DNA from: an uncultured Dorea sp.
Lineage (GTDB): Bacteria > Bacillota > Clostridia > Lachnospirales > Lachnospiraceae
Length of the DNA stretch: 64,000 bases
Assembly: GCA_910585725.1 (NCBI GenBank)
Contig: CAJUFA010000017.1
Coordinates: 7,765 to 71,764, forward strand
Direction of reading: 5' to 3'
A program made the translations under genes and the position numbers. Numbering within the stretch: position 1 is the stretch's first letter; each line of letters starts with the position of its first letter. The notes beneath the pieces were generated by a model. That model was not told the origin of the DNA and searched no databases. It saw only the letters and a program-made list of their open reading frames with translations. Shown one piece after another: positions 53,100-61,693 of this stretch.

Positions 53100-53978
53100 C
53101 TATTCCCTTAACTTAACTGCTATCTCACTCAACTTTCTGAGACGGTGATTCACTCCGGATTTCCCCACTGGCGTCTCCAGGAGTCCTCCCAACTCTTTTA
53201 AAGATGCATCCGGATATGCAAGACGCGTAAGGGCGACGTCTTTCAATCCCTCAGGCAACCTGTCAAAACCAACCGTATCGCGTATATACTTAATGTCTTC
53301 CATCTGCCTGACAGCCGCAGACACTGTCTTGTTAATGTTCGCCGTCTCGCAGTTCACCTTGCGGTTCACAGAATTACGCATCTCCTTCATAATCCTGATA
53401 TTTTCAAATTCCAGAAGCGCCACATGGGCTTCCATGACATTCAAAACATCTACGATCTGGGCTCCTTCCTTCAGATATACCACGTAGGTCTTTTTTCTCT
53501 CAATGATCTTAGCATCCAAATCAAATACATTCATCATACTTCTAAGATATTCTGCTTCTTCCAACCTATTACAGACAATTTCAAAATGATAAGATTTGCT
53601 CGGATTACTTATGGAACCGGCCGCGATAAACGCCCCCCGAATATATGCCCTCTTACAGCAGACCGCCTGTACCAGCGCGTTCTTTACTGCCAGCAGATCT
53701 TCTCCTTTGGCGTAAATATTGTAGCCGCAGCTCCCCTTTGACATATTCCTACGAATTGCGATACATGTCTCTATATTAAATGTTTTTTGCAATAATGTAA
53801 AGCATTTTCTTGCAACTGTAAAATTTTCCGTATGAAACCTCACGCTGGCAACGCCCCTTCTGTCTTCTCCGAAGGTCCCCGACATACGGAGAAGCGCCTC
53901 CAGTTCCGCAAGCCGGCAATGCCTTGCTTTAGCGCAATGCGCCGATAATTCCTCCTTTATCATGCCCGAAAATGACAT
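53100..53978 (-). CDS. whiA: sporulation/cell-division regulator WhiA
   Basis: This 292-residue protein has a LAGLIDADG-like N-terminal domain (SFSGMIKEELSAHC, RGAFIAAGSISNPSKSYHFEI) and a C-terminal helix-turn-helix (LKELGGLLETPVGKSGVNHRL). WhiA affects cell division, chromosome segregation and, in actinobacteria, sporulation. The order murB, rapZ, whiA, crh-like is the conserved Firmicutes arrangement, except that the YvcK-type gene usually between rapZ and whiA is absent here. It starts 10 bases after rapZ. Confidence 0.95.
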   Translation of the reverse strand: MSFSGMIKEELSAHCAKARHCRLAELEALLRMSGTFGEDRRGVASVRFHTENFTVARKCFTLLQKTFNIETCIAIRRNMSKGSCGYNIYAKGEDLLAVKNALVQAVCCKRAYIRGAFIAAGSISNPSKSYHFEIVCNRLEEAEYLRSMMNVFDLDAKIIERKKTYVVYLKEGAQIVDVLNVMEAHVALLEFENIRIMKEMRNSVNRKVNCETANINKTVSAAVRQMEDIKYIRDTVGFDRLPEGLKDVALTRLAYPDASLKELGGLLETPVGKSGVNHRLRKLSEIAVKLRE

Positions 53979-53988
53979 CTATATACTC

Positions 53989-54870
53989 CTATCTTGCTTT
54001 TGTGATCGCATCTTTTCCAATATCTCTGTGTTCTATTCGGATTCCATAGTTCTCGTTCCGGTTAAGGGCTTCAAATAATTCGTTCGCCAGCGTGACCGAA
54101 CGATGTTTTCCCCCGGTACACCCGATGGCTATCACAAGCTGCGTCTTCCCCTCCTGCACATAATTCGGGATAAGAAATTCCACCAGATCCGTCATCTTAT
54201 GCAGGAATTCTTCTGCTTTCTTGTTTCCCATAACATAATCCCTGACTTCCTGGTCGTTACCGCTCTGGGGCCGCAGCTCTTCTATATAATATGGATTGGG
54301 CAGGAAACGCACGTCAAATACCAGATCCGCATCCGCAGGGATCCCATACTTGAATCCAAAAGAGATCACCGATATGTATAAATTCTTATATTCTTTATTC
54401 CGTACGAATATTTTGTTAAGCTGAGCCTTTAACTCCCTCGTAAGCATATGGCTTGTATCCACCAGATAATCGGCCTTCTCTCTGAGAAATTCAATACGTT
54501 CCCGTTCTTTCCTGATCCCCTGATCAACACGTCCGTCATTCCCTGCCAGGGGATGAAAACGCCGCGTTTCCTTGTATCTCTTGATCAGGACGTTATCCGA
54601 GGATTCCAGGAACAGTATCTCGTACTTCATCCCGGCCACATCCAGCTCCCTAAGCACCTCCGCCATCTCCGCCAGACTCTCCCCGCTCCGTATGTCCACC
54701 CCCAGAGCCGCCTTATTAAGTTCACTTCCCGGGACGCGCAGCAGATCCGCCATCTTCGGGATCAAAGGCACCGGCAGATTGTCCACACAAAAATACCCAA
54801 CATCCTCCAGCATCTTAAGCGCCGTACTCTTTCCTGCTCCTGACATCCCTGTCACAATCACACATCTCAT
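53989..54870 (-). CDS. rapZ: RNase adapter / nucleotide-binding protein RapZ (YvcJ)
   Basis: This 293-residue P-loop protein has Walker A TGMSGAGKSTALKMLED (7-24), an LFLESSDNVLIKRYKETRRFHPL segment and a C-terminal domain with VIAIGCTGGKHRSV. In proteobacteria RapZ guides RNase E to GlmZ; in Firmicutes YvcJ hydrolyses GTP and affects competence and envelope metabolism. Function here is by homology. It starts one base after the murB stop codon, implying coupling. Confidence 0.94.
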   Translation of the reverse strand: MRCVIVTGMSGAGKSTALKMLEDVGYFCVDNLPVPLIPKMADLLRVPGSELNKAALGVDIRSGESLAEMAEVLRELDVAGMKYEILFLESSDNVLIKRYKETRRFHPLAGNDGRVDQGIRKERERIEFLREKADYLVDTSHMLTRELKAQLNKIFVRNKEYKNLYISVISFGFKYGIPADADLVFDVRFLPNPYYIEELRPQSGNDQEVRDYVMGNKKAEEFLHKMTDLVEFLIPNYVQEGKTQLVIAIGCTGGKHRSVTLANELFEALNRNENYGIRIEHRDIGKDAITKAR

Positions 54871-54871
54871 C

Positions 54872-55783
54872 TTAGAATTCTCCCAGTCTCTTTACTTCCG
54901 GCTCAAGCCTCACTCCAAATTGTTCTTCCACCTTATCGGCCACCCGACGCATTAACTCCACGACGTCAGCTGCCGTTGCTCCTCCCTTGTTAATGACAAA
55001 ACCGCAATGTTTCTCTGACACCTGTGCTTCGCCCACCGTAAACCCGCGAAGCCCCGCATCCTGAATCAATTTTCCCGCAAAATACCCTTCCGGTCTCTTG
55101 AAGGTACTTCCGGCGCTGGGGTATTCCAGCGGCTGTTTACTCACACGCCTGTCTTTCAGATCATCCATCTTCGCTTTGATCTCGTCCCTCGCACCCTTCT
55201 TCAGGCGAATTACCGCCTCCAGGGCAATATATTCCTTTCTTGCGATGACGCTGGTTCTATACCCAAGTTCCAATTCCTCTGCCGTAAGGACAAGGGACTC
55301 TCCCGCCGGCGTCAACACAGAAACTTCTTCCAGCACGTCCTTCATCTCGCCGCCGTAAGCTCCTGCATTCATCACACATGCGCCGCCCAGCGACCCAGGT
55401 ATCCCTGCCGCAAATTCGAATCCGGTCAGTCCTTCCTCCAGCGCCCGCGCCGCAACAGATGAAAGCAGTGCGCCCGCCTGCGCCGTGATCATCTCGCCTG
55501 ATCTTTCTATTCTGTTCATCGCCCTGCCGATCTGAATCACTACGCCTCTGACCCCGCGGTCAGCTATCAGAAGATTACTTCCGTTCCCTATGATATGGCA
55601 GTCTATCCCTTCAGTCTTACACATGCCGACAAGCGCTTTCACTTCATCCGCCGCCTTAGGCGTCACAAAGAAATCAGCCGGTCCCCCTATCCTGAAAGTC
55701 GTATGGTCTTTCATCGGTTCATTCAATTTCACCTGATCTTCGCATACAATCTCCAATAATCTATTATATATTCCTGTCTCCAT
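54872..55783 (-). CDS. murB: UDP-N-acetylenolpyruvoylglucosamine reductase
   Basis: This 303-residue FAD enzyme reduces UDP-GlcNAc-enolpyruvate to UDP-MurNAc with NADPH. The FAD domain shows TTFRIGGPADFF, HIIGNGSNLLIAD, GFEFAAGIPGSLGGACVMNAGAYGGE and the catalytic YPSAGSTFKRPEGYFAGKLI (Ser proton donor), with the C-terminal SEKHCGFVINKGGATA. It is the type II form without the extra Tyr loop. I set the start at 55783 (METGIYN) after AGGCAGG. With murC elsewhere in this window it supports peptidoglycan synthesis. First gene of the group murB-rapZ-whiA-crh-like. Confidence 0.95.
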   Translation of the reverse strand: METGIYNRLLEIVCEDQVKLNEPMKDHTTFRIGGPADFFVTPKAADEVKALVGMCKTEGIDCHIIGNGSNLLIADRGVRGVVIQIGRAMNRIERSGEMITAQAGALLSSVAARALEEGLTGFEFAAGIPGSLGGACVMNAGAYGGEMKDVLEEVSVLTPAGESLVLTAEELELGYRTSVIARKEYIALEAVIRLKKGARDEIKAKMDDLKDRRVSKQPLEYPSAGSTFKRPEGYFAGKLIQDAGLRGFTVGEAQVSEKHCGFVINKGGATAADVVELMRRVADKVEEQFGVRLEPEVKRLGEF

Positions 55784-55856
55784 AATATACCTGCCTTTTT
55801 TAATATGATATTGTAAATAAATTGTAACACCCATATCCCGGAAATTCAATGTACTC

Positions 55857-55885
55857 TTGCAAAATGCCTGCGAATGCGGTATATT
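55857..55885 (+). promoter_or_regulatory. promoter of CNNM-family gene
   Basis: TTGCAA (55857-55862), 17 bases, TATATT (55880-55885), 68 bases before the start codon. Confidence 0.62.
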
Positions 55886-55952
55886 AATTTCAGGAAAATA
55901 AATATTATTATTTTATTTAAGAATTTCATTTAAGAAGGAGTGAACTTATCAA

Positions 55953-57236
55953 TTGGACTCGAGTGACGCCACACAACTCATTATACTTTTTATTCTACTG
56001 TTGTTATCCGCATTTTTCTCATCTGCAGAGACAGCATTAACTACTGTTAACAAGATACGGATCCGCACTCTGGCGGAGGACGGGAATCGGCGGGCCGAAA
56101 CGGTTCTTGCCATCACGGACGATTCCGGAAAGATGTTAAGCGCCATACTGATCGGCAACAATATCGTCAATCTGTCCGCCGCATCACTGACCACCTCCCT
56201 TGCCTATAGCTTCGGCGGTTCCATGGTCGCGATCGCAAGCGGTATCCTGACTCTTCTGATCCTTTTATTCGGAGAGATCACGCCCAAGACAATGGCTACC
56301 ATACACGCTGAAAAGATGGCCCTGATTTATGCGCCGGTGATCAGTTTATTCATGAAGTTGATGACGCCTGTGATCTTTGTGGTCAACGGTCTTTCTATCG
56401 GTATACTGTTCCTCCTGCGGGTAGATCCTAACGCAAAGAACACTGCCATGACGGAAAATGAACTCCGCACCATTGTCGATGTAAGCCACGAAGACGGAGT
56501 TATTGAATCCGGCGAAAGGGAAATGATAAATAACGTGTTCGACTTAGGCGACGCCAGAGCCAAGGATGTCATGGTTCCGCGTGTCCATGTGACATTCGCA
56601 GACGTCAACAGCACCTATGATGAACTGCTTGCCATTTTCCGGGAAGACAAATATACCCGCCTGCCTATATTCGAGGATACTACAGACAATGTGGTTGGTA
56701 CTATTAATATGAAAGACTTGCTGTTATATGACAGCACGAAGGAATTTCATATCCGGGACTTCCTGCGGGAAGCTTATTTTACCTACGAATATAAGAGTAT
56801 CTCCGAACTTCTTGTAGAGATGCGCCAGGCTTCGTTTAATATAGCCATTGTTCTGGACGAGTACGGCGAGACAGCCGGATTAATCACCCTGGAAGATATC
56901 CTGGAAGAGATTGTCGGTGAAATACATGATGAATATGATGAAAATGAGGAAGATTTTATACAGGAGATCGATGAACGGGAATATATCGTTGAAGGTTCTA
57001 TCAATCTGGACGAACTTAACAGCCGTCTGGGCCTTGGCCTGAATTCGGACGAATACGACTCTCTCGGCGGATTTATTATCGAACGTCTTGACCGGCTGCC
57101 GGAAGCCGGCGATTCCATTAATACGGAGGACGGTATTCACATGGTTGTTGACCGGCTGGATAAGAACCGCATCGAGCTTGTCCATCTATATCTGCCCGAA
57201 ACACCTCTCGAAAAAAACGACGACACTGATGATTAA
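55953..57236 (+). CDS. CNNM/HlyC-CorC family transporter-like protein
   Basis: This 427-residue membrane protein has a DUF21 (CNNM) transmembrane domain (about 1-145, with AFFSSAETALTTVNKIRIRTLAEDG), a CBS pair (about 200-330; VMVPRVHVTFADV, YTRLPIFEDTTDNVVGTINMKDL, LVEMRQASFNIAIVLDEYGETAGLITLEDILEE) and a C-terminal CorC_HlyC domain (about 345-420). Relatives include Mg2+ exporters (MpfA). Magnesium or cobalt homeostasis is the best guess; the hemolysin label is historical. It starts at TTG (55953) with AAGGAG upstream. Single-gene unit. Confidence 0.93.
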   Translation: MDSSDATQLIILFILLLLSAFFSSAETALTTVNKIRIRTLAEDGNRRAETVLAITDDSGKMLSAILIGNNIVNLSAASLTTSLAYSFGGSMVAIASGILTLLILLFGEITPKTMATIHAEKMALIYAPVISLFMKLMTPVIFVVNGLSIGILFLLRVDPNAKNTAMTENELRTIVDVSHEDGVIESGEREMINNVFDLGDARAKDVMVPRVHVTFADVNSTYDELLAIFREDKYTRLPIFEDTTDNVVGTINMKDLLLYDSTKEFHIRDFLREAYFTYEYKSISELLVEMRQASFNIAIVLDEYGETAGLITLEDILEEIVGEIHDEYDENEEDFIQEIDEREYIVEGSINLDELNSRLGLGLNSDEYDSLGGFIIERLDRLPEAGDSINTEDGIHMVVDRLDKNRIELVHLYLPETPLEKNDDTDD

Positions 57237-57243
57237 TATAAGA

Positions 57244-57279
57244 CTGCCGCAAAATGAAACAATTTTGCGGCAGCTTTTT
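57244..57279. terminator. terminator after CNNM-family gene
   Basis: A 12-bp perfect stem (57244-57255 with 57262-57273), loop GAAACA, followed by TTTTTT on the plus strand. The convergent lipoprotein gene ends at 57304. Confidence 0.88.
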
Positions 57280-57303
57280 TCTTATATAGCGAACTATTTT
57301 CCA

Positions 57304-58680
57304 TTAGTCGTACAACAATTTTTGAATATTTTCATCTTCCAGATTCTTCTTTGTAAGCCATGTGTACCCTGTATCAACGACGGCTTCATTTCCCATAGAG
57401 AGCGCCGCCCTCGCGGAGGCTATGACGGCAGCATATCCCATCCCAAAGGGATTCTGCAGAACCAGGGCGTCTATCTTGCCTTCCTTTAATGCTTCTAATT
57501 CATTTGAATTTCCATCATAACCGACAACATGCGCTTTCTTCTTGTTCCTTTCAAGCGTATCCAGTGCAAGCTGCACCGCGTCTCCGCTCGTCGCATAGAT
57601 TCCCGCAGCGTCAGGATGTTTCTCCAAAATATAATCCAACACCTCTTCTTCGGAAATCATATCTGCCGTAACCTCTTCCTGATCTTCCTCTCCGGATTGT
57701 CCCTGCTCCGGCGATTGGTTCTCACCGTCTCCCGCCTGTTCTTGTTCTGACTCTCCTGATCCGGCCTGTCCTGTCTCTTCCGTCTCGCTCGTTCCAGACT
57801 GTTCTTGATCCGGCAATGCCGGTTCTGCTTCTTCCGGCTTCGTTTCCTGGTCTTCCCCTTCTTTCCATGGTCTGCCATTTCGCTCTGCCGCTATCATCTC
57901 CTGCATAACAGACAGCTGATCCATATGATAAGTCTCTACAACCGAGATCTCCGGATAATTATTCTCAATTTCTTCTTTAAACGCATTTTCTCTGTCGTTC
58001 GCCGACTGAGACTTTGAGTCCTGGATAAAAAGAATCACTTCTCCTTTTTCATCCATCAATCCGGCCAGCTTCTGCGCCGCCTCCTGTGCCGACGCCCGGT
58101 TATCCGTCGATACGCTCGCCATCAATCCCTGATAATCATTTCCCGAATCAAAAGCTACAACCGGAATATCGCTCTCTGCAGCAAGATCAAACTGAACTTC
58201 ACATGATTTCACATCTGCGATTGCAATCGCCACCGCTTCTGGATACCGCGCCAATTCTTCATCCAGGATATTCACCTGCTCATCCACGTCATCCGGCGTA
58301 GCAGGCGCGCTGTACGTCATCTTAACCTGAGCCTTGCCCTCATATCCCAGATTCTCATTAATATCTTTTACGGCCTGTTCCGCTCCCTTTTTTACCTCAT
58401 CCCAATAAGGAACATTTTCTGCCTTTCCTATTACGGAAATCGATGATCCCTTCTTAAGGTTAAGCCCCATTACATTGTCGTATGCAGACGGTTCTATCAT
58501 ATCCAGCTTCTTCTGATATGCCTTCTCTTTCTTTTCTTTTGAATTTACTTCCGCCTCTTCATTCCTTTTATCTGTCTCTGCCGTTTTCTCCTCCCGGTTC
58601 GTATCCGTACCTGACGAACACCCGCATATACACATTATCATACACAGCATGACGAGTGCAATACGATATCTCTTTTTCAT
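57304..58680 (-). CDS. periplasmic-binding-protein-like lipoprotein with acidic insertion
   Basis: This 458-residue type 1 sugar-binding protein (Peripla_BP_4-like) has a signal peptide ending ICGC (lipid Cys21), a charged linker (22-60) and the two-lobed fold (SISVIGKAENVPYWDEVKKGAEQA, AIAIADVKS, IPVVAFDSGND; later GIYATSGDAVQLALDTLER, HVVGYDGNSNELEALKEGKIDALVLQNP). Between them, residues about 273-339 form a Glu/Gln/Gly/Ser-rich low-complexity segment absent from usual family members. There is no ABC permease or ATPase gene nearby, so it may serve a distant transporter or act as a sensor. The ligand is probably a sugar. Confidence 0.88.
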   Translation of the reverse strand: MKKRYRIALVMLCMIMCICGCSSGTDTNREEKTAETDKRNEEAEVNSKEKKEKAYQKKLDMIEPSAYDNVMGLNLKKGSSISVIGKAENVPYWDEVKKGAEQAVKDINENLGYEGKAQVKMTYSAPATPDDVDEQVNILDEELARYPEAVAIAIADVKSCEVQFDLAAESDIPVVAFDSGNDYQGLMASVSTDNRASAQEAAQKLAGLMDEKGEVILFIQDSKSQSANDRENAFKEEIENNYPEISVVETYHMDQLSVMQEMIAAERNGRPWKEGEDQETKPEEAEPALPDQEQSGTSETEETGQAGSGESEQEQAGDGENQSPEQGQSGEEDQEEVTADMISEEEVLDYILEKHPDAAGIYATSGDAVQLALDTLERNKKKAHVVGYDGNSNELEALKEGKIDALVLQNPFGMGYAAVIASARAALSMGNEAVVDTGYTWLTKKNLEDENIQKLLYD

Positions 58681-58936
58681 CTGACTTCACTCCCTACGGT
58701 AATAGCAATTAATTTAACAAACATCACTATACACCATATCCCCATAAAAGTGTTAAAAAAATTCTTAATTTTTTATAATCATTCAGAACCTCGCTTAAGG
58801 TTATCATATTTCTCCACATACTCTTAACTGATTATTCAGGAGACTTTTAACCTTATCGCAGACGATGGTTCGGGAACAAAAAAAGAAAATAGGGACTAAC
58901 TTCCTGTGATTCCCCTTGCTTTTTATCATATCGCCC

Positions 58937-58965
58937 TTGTATATTTTCTTCTTTTGTATTATGAT
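58937..58965 (+). promoter_or_regulatory. promoter of ferredoxin gene
   Basis: TTGTAT (58937-58942), 17 bases, TATGAT (58960-58965). In the rest of 58681-58936 I see only AT-rich sequence and a short AACCT-n6-AGGTT inverted repeat near 58788. Confidence 0.6.
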
Positions 58966-59015
58966 ATGTGTAGACAAAATTTCTGTCTATTATTCTAAAA
59001 AGGAGGGTACATACT

Positions 59016-59186
59016 ATGGCACACGTAATCAGTGATGAATGTGTAAGCTGCGGCGCTTGCGAAGCTGAATGTCCGGTTGGAGCTATTTCTCAGGGTGCAG
59101 ATCATTTTGAGATTGATGCCGACGCTTGTGTTGATTGTGGCGCTTGCGCTGCTCAGTGTCCTACAGGAGCAATCTCCCAGGGCTAA
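59016..59186 (+). CDS. 2[4Fe-4S] clostridial ferredoxin
   Basis: This 56-residue ferredoxin has two CxxCxxCxxxCP motifs, CVSCGACEAECP and CVDCGACAAQCP, each ending in the repeated GAISQG. It is the classical low-potential electron carrier of clostridial fermentation (pyruvate:ferredoxin oxidoreductase, hydrogenase, Rnf). The two halves are near-duplicates, as usual. AAGGAGGG lies directly upstream, a promoter about 50 bases away and a terminator just after, so it is a compact, probably highly expressed single gene. It was found by direct translation. Confidence 0.96.
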   Translation: MAHVISDECVSCGACEAECPVGAISQGADHFEIDADACVDCGACAAQCPTGAISQG

Positions 59187-59205
59187 TATGATTTTGATTC
59201 ATATA

Positions 59206-59250
59206 AAAAGGCAATGTTCGTTTGTTAAAAAGACGAACATTGCTTTTTTA
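59206..59250 (+). terminator. terminator of ferredoxin gene
   Basis: An 11-bp perfect stem (59211-59221 with 59233-59243) extended by A/T pairs, followed by TTTTTTA. Confidence 0.9.
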
Positions 59251-59385
59251 TTATTATTTACTGACAGCTTTTTACTTGTTTCGCAGAATTCTTGTGTTAC
59301 GATACAGACAACCCCAGTATCTATACCGGGACAAACTTAGTGTACTGACACGTTCATTATCAAACCAGTATCGCGTCTCATTCAT

Positions 59386-59420
59386 TTTCAGCCAAATAAC
59401 GCGGCAGATGGAAATTCAGG
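59386..59420. repeat. shortened relative of the 168-bp inverted-repeat element
   Basis: TTTCAGCCAAATAACGC (59386-59402) and CAGATGGAAATTCAGG (59405-59420) are identical to 36447-36463 and 36536-36551 of the element near the sulfatase gene. Here they are 2 bases apart instead of 72, so the interior is missing. The outer ends are not clearly preserved. Confidence 0.8.
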
Positions 59421-59454
59421 TTAGTTTGAGGACATGCATGCCGGTACACCAGGT

Positions 59455-59513
59455 CACTATTGCATTTCTAAAAAAACAATGCAGTGGTAAACTACTATCC
59501 CTGGGAAACCAGG
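59455..59513 (+). promoter_or_regulatory. two hairpins in the leader of the 119-residue gene
   Basis: Hairpin one: CAC..TGCATT (59455-59466) pairs with AATGCAGTG (59478-59486). Hairpin two: CCTGG-GAAA-CCAGG (59500-59513), a GNRA tetraloop. They do not match a riboswitch class that I know. Confidence 0.5.
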
Positions 59514-59545
59514 AGATATCAATCTTAATAAGGGGGTATCAAAAC

Positions 59546-59905
59546 ATGAGCAGCAACGCATTAGATCAATTAAAGCAAGAAACAAAAGATGACGTCAGGC
59601 TCTTCAACTGCATTAAAGAACTGTACGAACAGGGCGTACCTTTCGCCGAATTAAAAGCATTGATTCCTGATATCCGGAGAACCCGCGATCAATTACATAT
59701 GAAACGGATGTTAGAGAATAACAACGCCGTCCTGCTCTCTATGTTCAGCAAAGAGATGTCCTTCCTTCTGGATGCCAAAGAGCGGCGGCAAGAAGAAGAA
59801 TTCAAAAAACTGGACCAGCTCATCCGCCAGCAGCAATCCTTTCGGAAAAGCGCGGCAGAAGCCGGTCCGGTTGAAAAATTAAAAAAATTATTCCTGCCTG
59901 CTTAA
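59546..59905 (+). CDS. uncharacterised 119-residue helical protein
   Basis: I do not recognise a family. The protein (MSSNALDQLKQETKDDVRLF) is soluble, highly charged and almost entirely helical. A first helical unit with FNCIKELYEQGVPFAELKALI could be a helix-turn-helix. The second half (KEMSFLLDAKERRQEEEFKKLDQLIRQQQSFRK region, about 72-105) is a probable coiled coil. I set the start at 59546 because AAGGGGGT precedes it; the reading frame continues upstream to 59222 but through a terminator and a repeat remnant. Its last 18 bases overlap the convergent dnaB gene. A DNA-binding or replication-associated role is only a guess. Confidence 0.7.
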   Translation: MSSNALDQLKQETKDDVRLFNCIKELYEQGVPFAELKALIPDIRRTRDQLHMKRMLENNNAVLLSMFSKEMSFLLDAKERRQEEEFKKLDQLIRQQQSFRKSAAEAGPVEKLKKLFLPA

Positions 59906-61228
59906 GTTGGCGAACTTTGTGTATTCACCCAACCAGGCCAAATTAACGGTCCCTACAGGACCGTTTCTTTGTTTTGCAATTATGATCTCTGCCTGTTTCT
60001 TAAATTCAGAATCTTTATTATAGTATTCGTCTCGGTAAATGAACATGACAACATCCGCGTCCTGCTCAATAGCTCCGGACTCACGCAAGTCTGAAAGCAT
60101 CGGCCTTTTATCCGGACGCCCTTCCACCGCACGGCTCAGCTGCGACAGAGCAACCACCGGTACGTTCAGCTCCCGCGCCAATCCCTTCAGAGAACGTGAT
60201 ATCTCCGATATCTCCTGCTGTCTGGACTCTTGGCTTTTTCCTACACTTCCTGTCATCAGCTGAAGATAATCAATAATAATAACATCTATCCCTTGTTCCA
60301 ACTTATACTTCCGACATTTGGAACGAAGTTCCGATATGGAGATTCCAGGAGTATCGTCTATAATCAGCCGAGACTTTCCTATGATACCAGCCCCTTCTAT
60401 TAATCTCTCCCAGTCGGAATCTTTCATATTTCCCGTTCGAATCGCCTGGGCATCTACCTGCGATTCCAAAGAAAACAAACGATTCACAAGCTGCTCCTTC
60501 GACATCTCAAGGCTGAAAACGGCAACACTCTTTTCCTTTTTAAATGCGATATACTGGGCGATATTCAGAACAAACGCCGTCTTTCCCATAGAAGGCCTGG
60601 CAGCAATCAGTATCAAATCTGAAGGCTGCAGCCCCGAAAGCTTATAATCCAGATCAATGAATCCTGTCGGAATTCCCGTCACTGTGCCCTTACTCTTGGA
60701 CGCCTTCTCGATTCGTTCCAACGCATTCAAAACCACTTGCTTGATAGGCACGAATTCTCCCGTACTCCGTTTCTCAAGAAGCTCGAATACAGACTTCTCC
60801 GTCTTCTCTAATACCTCTTCCAACGGTTCGTTTCCGGCATAACAAGTATTCGCAATCTCTTCATTCAGGCGAATCAGTTTACGAAGCACCGCTTTATCTG
60901 CCACAATCTGCGCATGGTATTTTACATTCGCCGACGTCAATGCAGACGTAACCAGGTCTCGGGCAAATTCAAGACTCGCGACCTCTTCCGGAACCGCTTT
61001 CTCCTTCAGTCGGTCCTGAAGCGTAACCAGATCTACCGGTTTTCCCTCATTGAACAATTCTACCATAGTATCAAAGACTACTCCATAGACGCTCTGATAA
61101 AAATCATTTCCACAGATAATCTCTGACGATGTCATGATCGCATCCCGATCCATCAGCATCGCCCCGACAACCGACCGTTCTGCCTCTATGCTATGGGGCA
61201 TCACCCTCTTGATGACCGCCTCCTCCAT
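59888..61228 (-). CDS. dnaB: replicative DNA helicase DnaB
   Basis: This 446-residue hexameric 5'-3' helicase (DnaC in Bacillus nomenclature) has an N-terminal primase-interaction domain (PHSIEAERSVVGAMLMD) and a RecA-like C-terminal domain: Walker A ARPSMGKTAFVLNIAQ near 210, SLEMSKEQLVNRL, Walker B VIIIDYLQLM and DLRESGAIEQDADVVMF. It unwinds the replication fork and is loaded by the DnaI-type protein also encoded in this window. It is third in gdpP-rplI-dnaB, an order shared with Bacillus. Confidence 0.98.
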   Translation of the reverse strand: MEEAVIKRVMPHSIEAERSVVGAMLMDRDAIMTSSEIICGNDFYQSVYGVVFDTMVELFNEGKPVDLVTLQDRLKEKAVPEEVASLEFARDLVTSALTSANVKYHAQIVADKAVLRKLIRLNEEIANTCYAGNEPLEEVLEKTEKSVFELLEKRSTGEFVPIKQVVLNALERIEKASKSKGTVTGIPTGFIDLDYKLSGLQPSDLILIAARPSMGKTAFVLNIAQYIAFKKEKSVAVFSLEMSKEQLVNRLFSLESQVDAQAIRTGNMKDSDWERLIEGAGIIGKSRLIIDDTPGISISELRSKCRKYKLEQGIDVIIIDYLQLMTGSVGKSQESRQQEISEISRSLKGLARELNVPVVALSQLSRAVEGRPDKRPMLSDLRESGAIEQDADVVMFIYRDEYYNKDSEFKKQAEIIIAKQRNGPVGTVNLAWLGEYTKFANLSRQE

Positions 61229-61241
61229 TCCGTGATTCCTC

Positions 61242-61691
61242 CTAAGACTCTTCTGTCACAATTACCTTCAATGTCGCGGTAACCTTCGGATGCAGCTTGA
61301 CGGGAACCTCATGTGTTCCTATCGTCTTGATGGTATCTTTCAGCTGAATCTTCTTCTTGTCTACCTCCAGCTCCATCTGCTTCTTTACCTCTGCCGCGAT
61401 CTCCTTCGACGCAATGGATCCAAAAGCTTTTCCGCCTTCTCCCGTCTTAATAGACATCCTGACCGCCCCTGCCTCTATCGTCTTTCCAAGCTCCCGCGCC
61501 GCCTCATACTGTTCCTGAGCGATTTTATCTTCATTGGCCTTCTTAAGCTTCAAATCGTTAAGATTCTTACTGTTCGCCTCCAAACCTTTCTTCTTCTTTA
61601 AGATAAAATTCCTCGCGTACCCGTCGCTTACTTCTACAATCTCTCCCTTCTTACCAAGGGATTTCACATCTTCTGTCAATATTACTTTCAT
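61242..61691 (-). CDS. rplI: 50S ribosomal protein L9
   Basis: This 149-residue protein begins MKVILTEDVKSLGKKGEIVEVSDGYARNF, the L9 signature with the glycine- and lysine-rich rRNA-binding N domain, a central helix and a C-terminal domain (GKAFGSIASKEIAAEVKKQ). It lies 2 bases after gdpP and 13 bases before dnaB, indicating a tightly coupled operon. Confidence 0.98.
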   Translation of the reverse strand: MKVILTEDVKSLGKKGEIVEVSDGYARNFILKKKKGLEANSKNLNDLKLKKANEDKIAQEQYEAARELGKTIEAGAVRMSIKTGEGGKAFGSIASKEIAAEVKKQMELEVDKKKIQLKDTIKTIGTHEVPVKLHPKVTATLKVIVTEES

Positions 61692-61693
61692 CT

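Noticed and set aside
59222..59545. N-terminal extension of the 119-residue protein (a 227-residue reading)
   Set aside because: It begins inside the ferredoxin terminator loop and translates the repeat remnant and hairpins; the internal ATG at 59546 has a good ribosome binding site.
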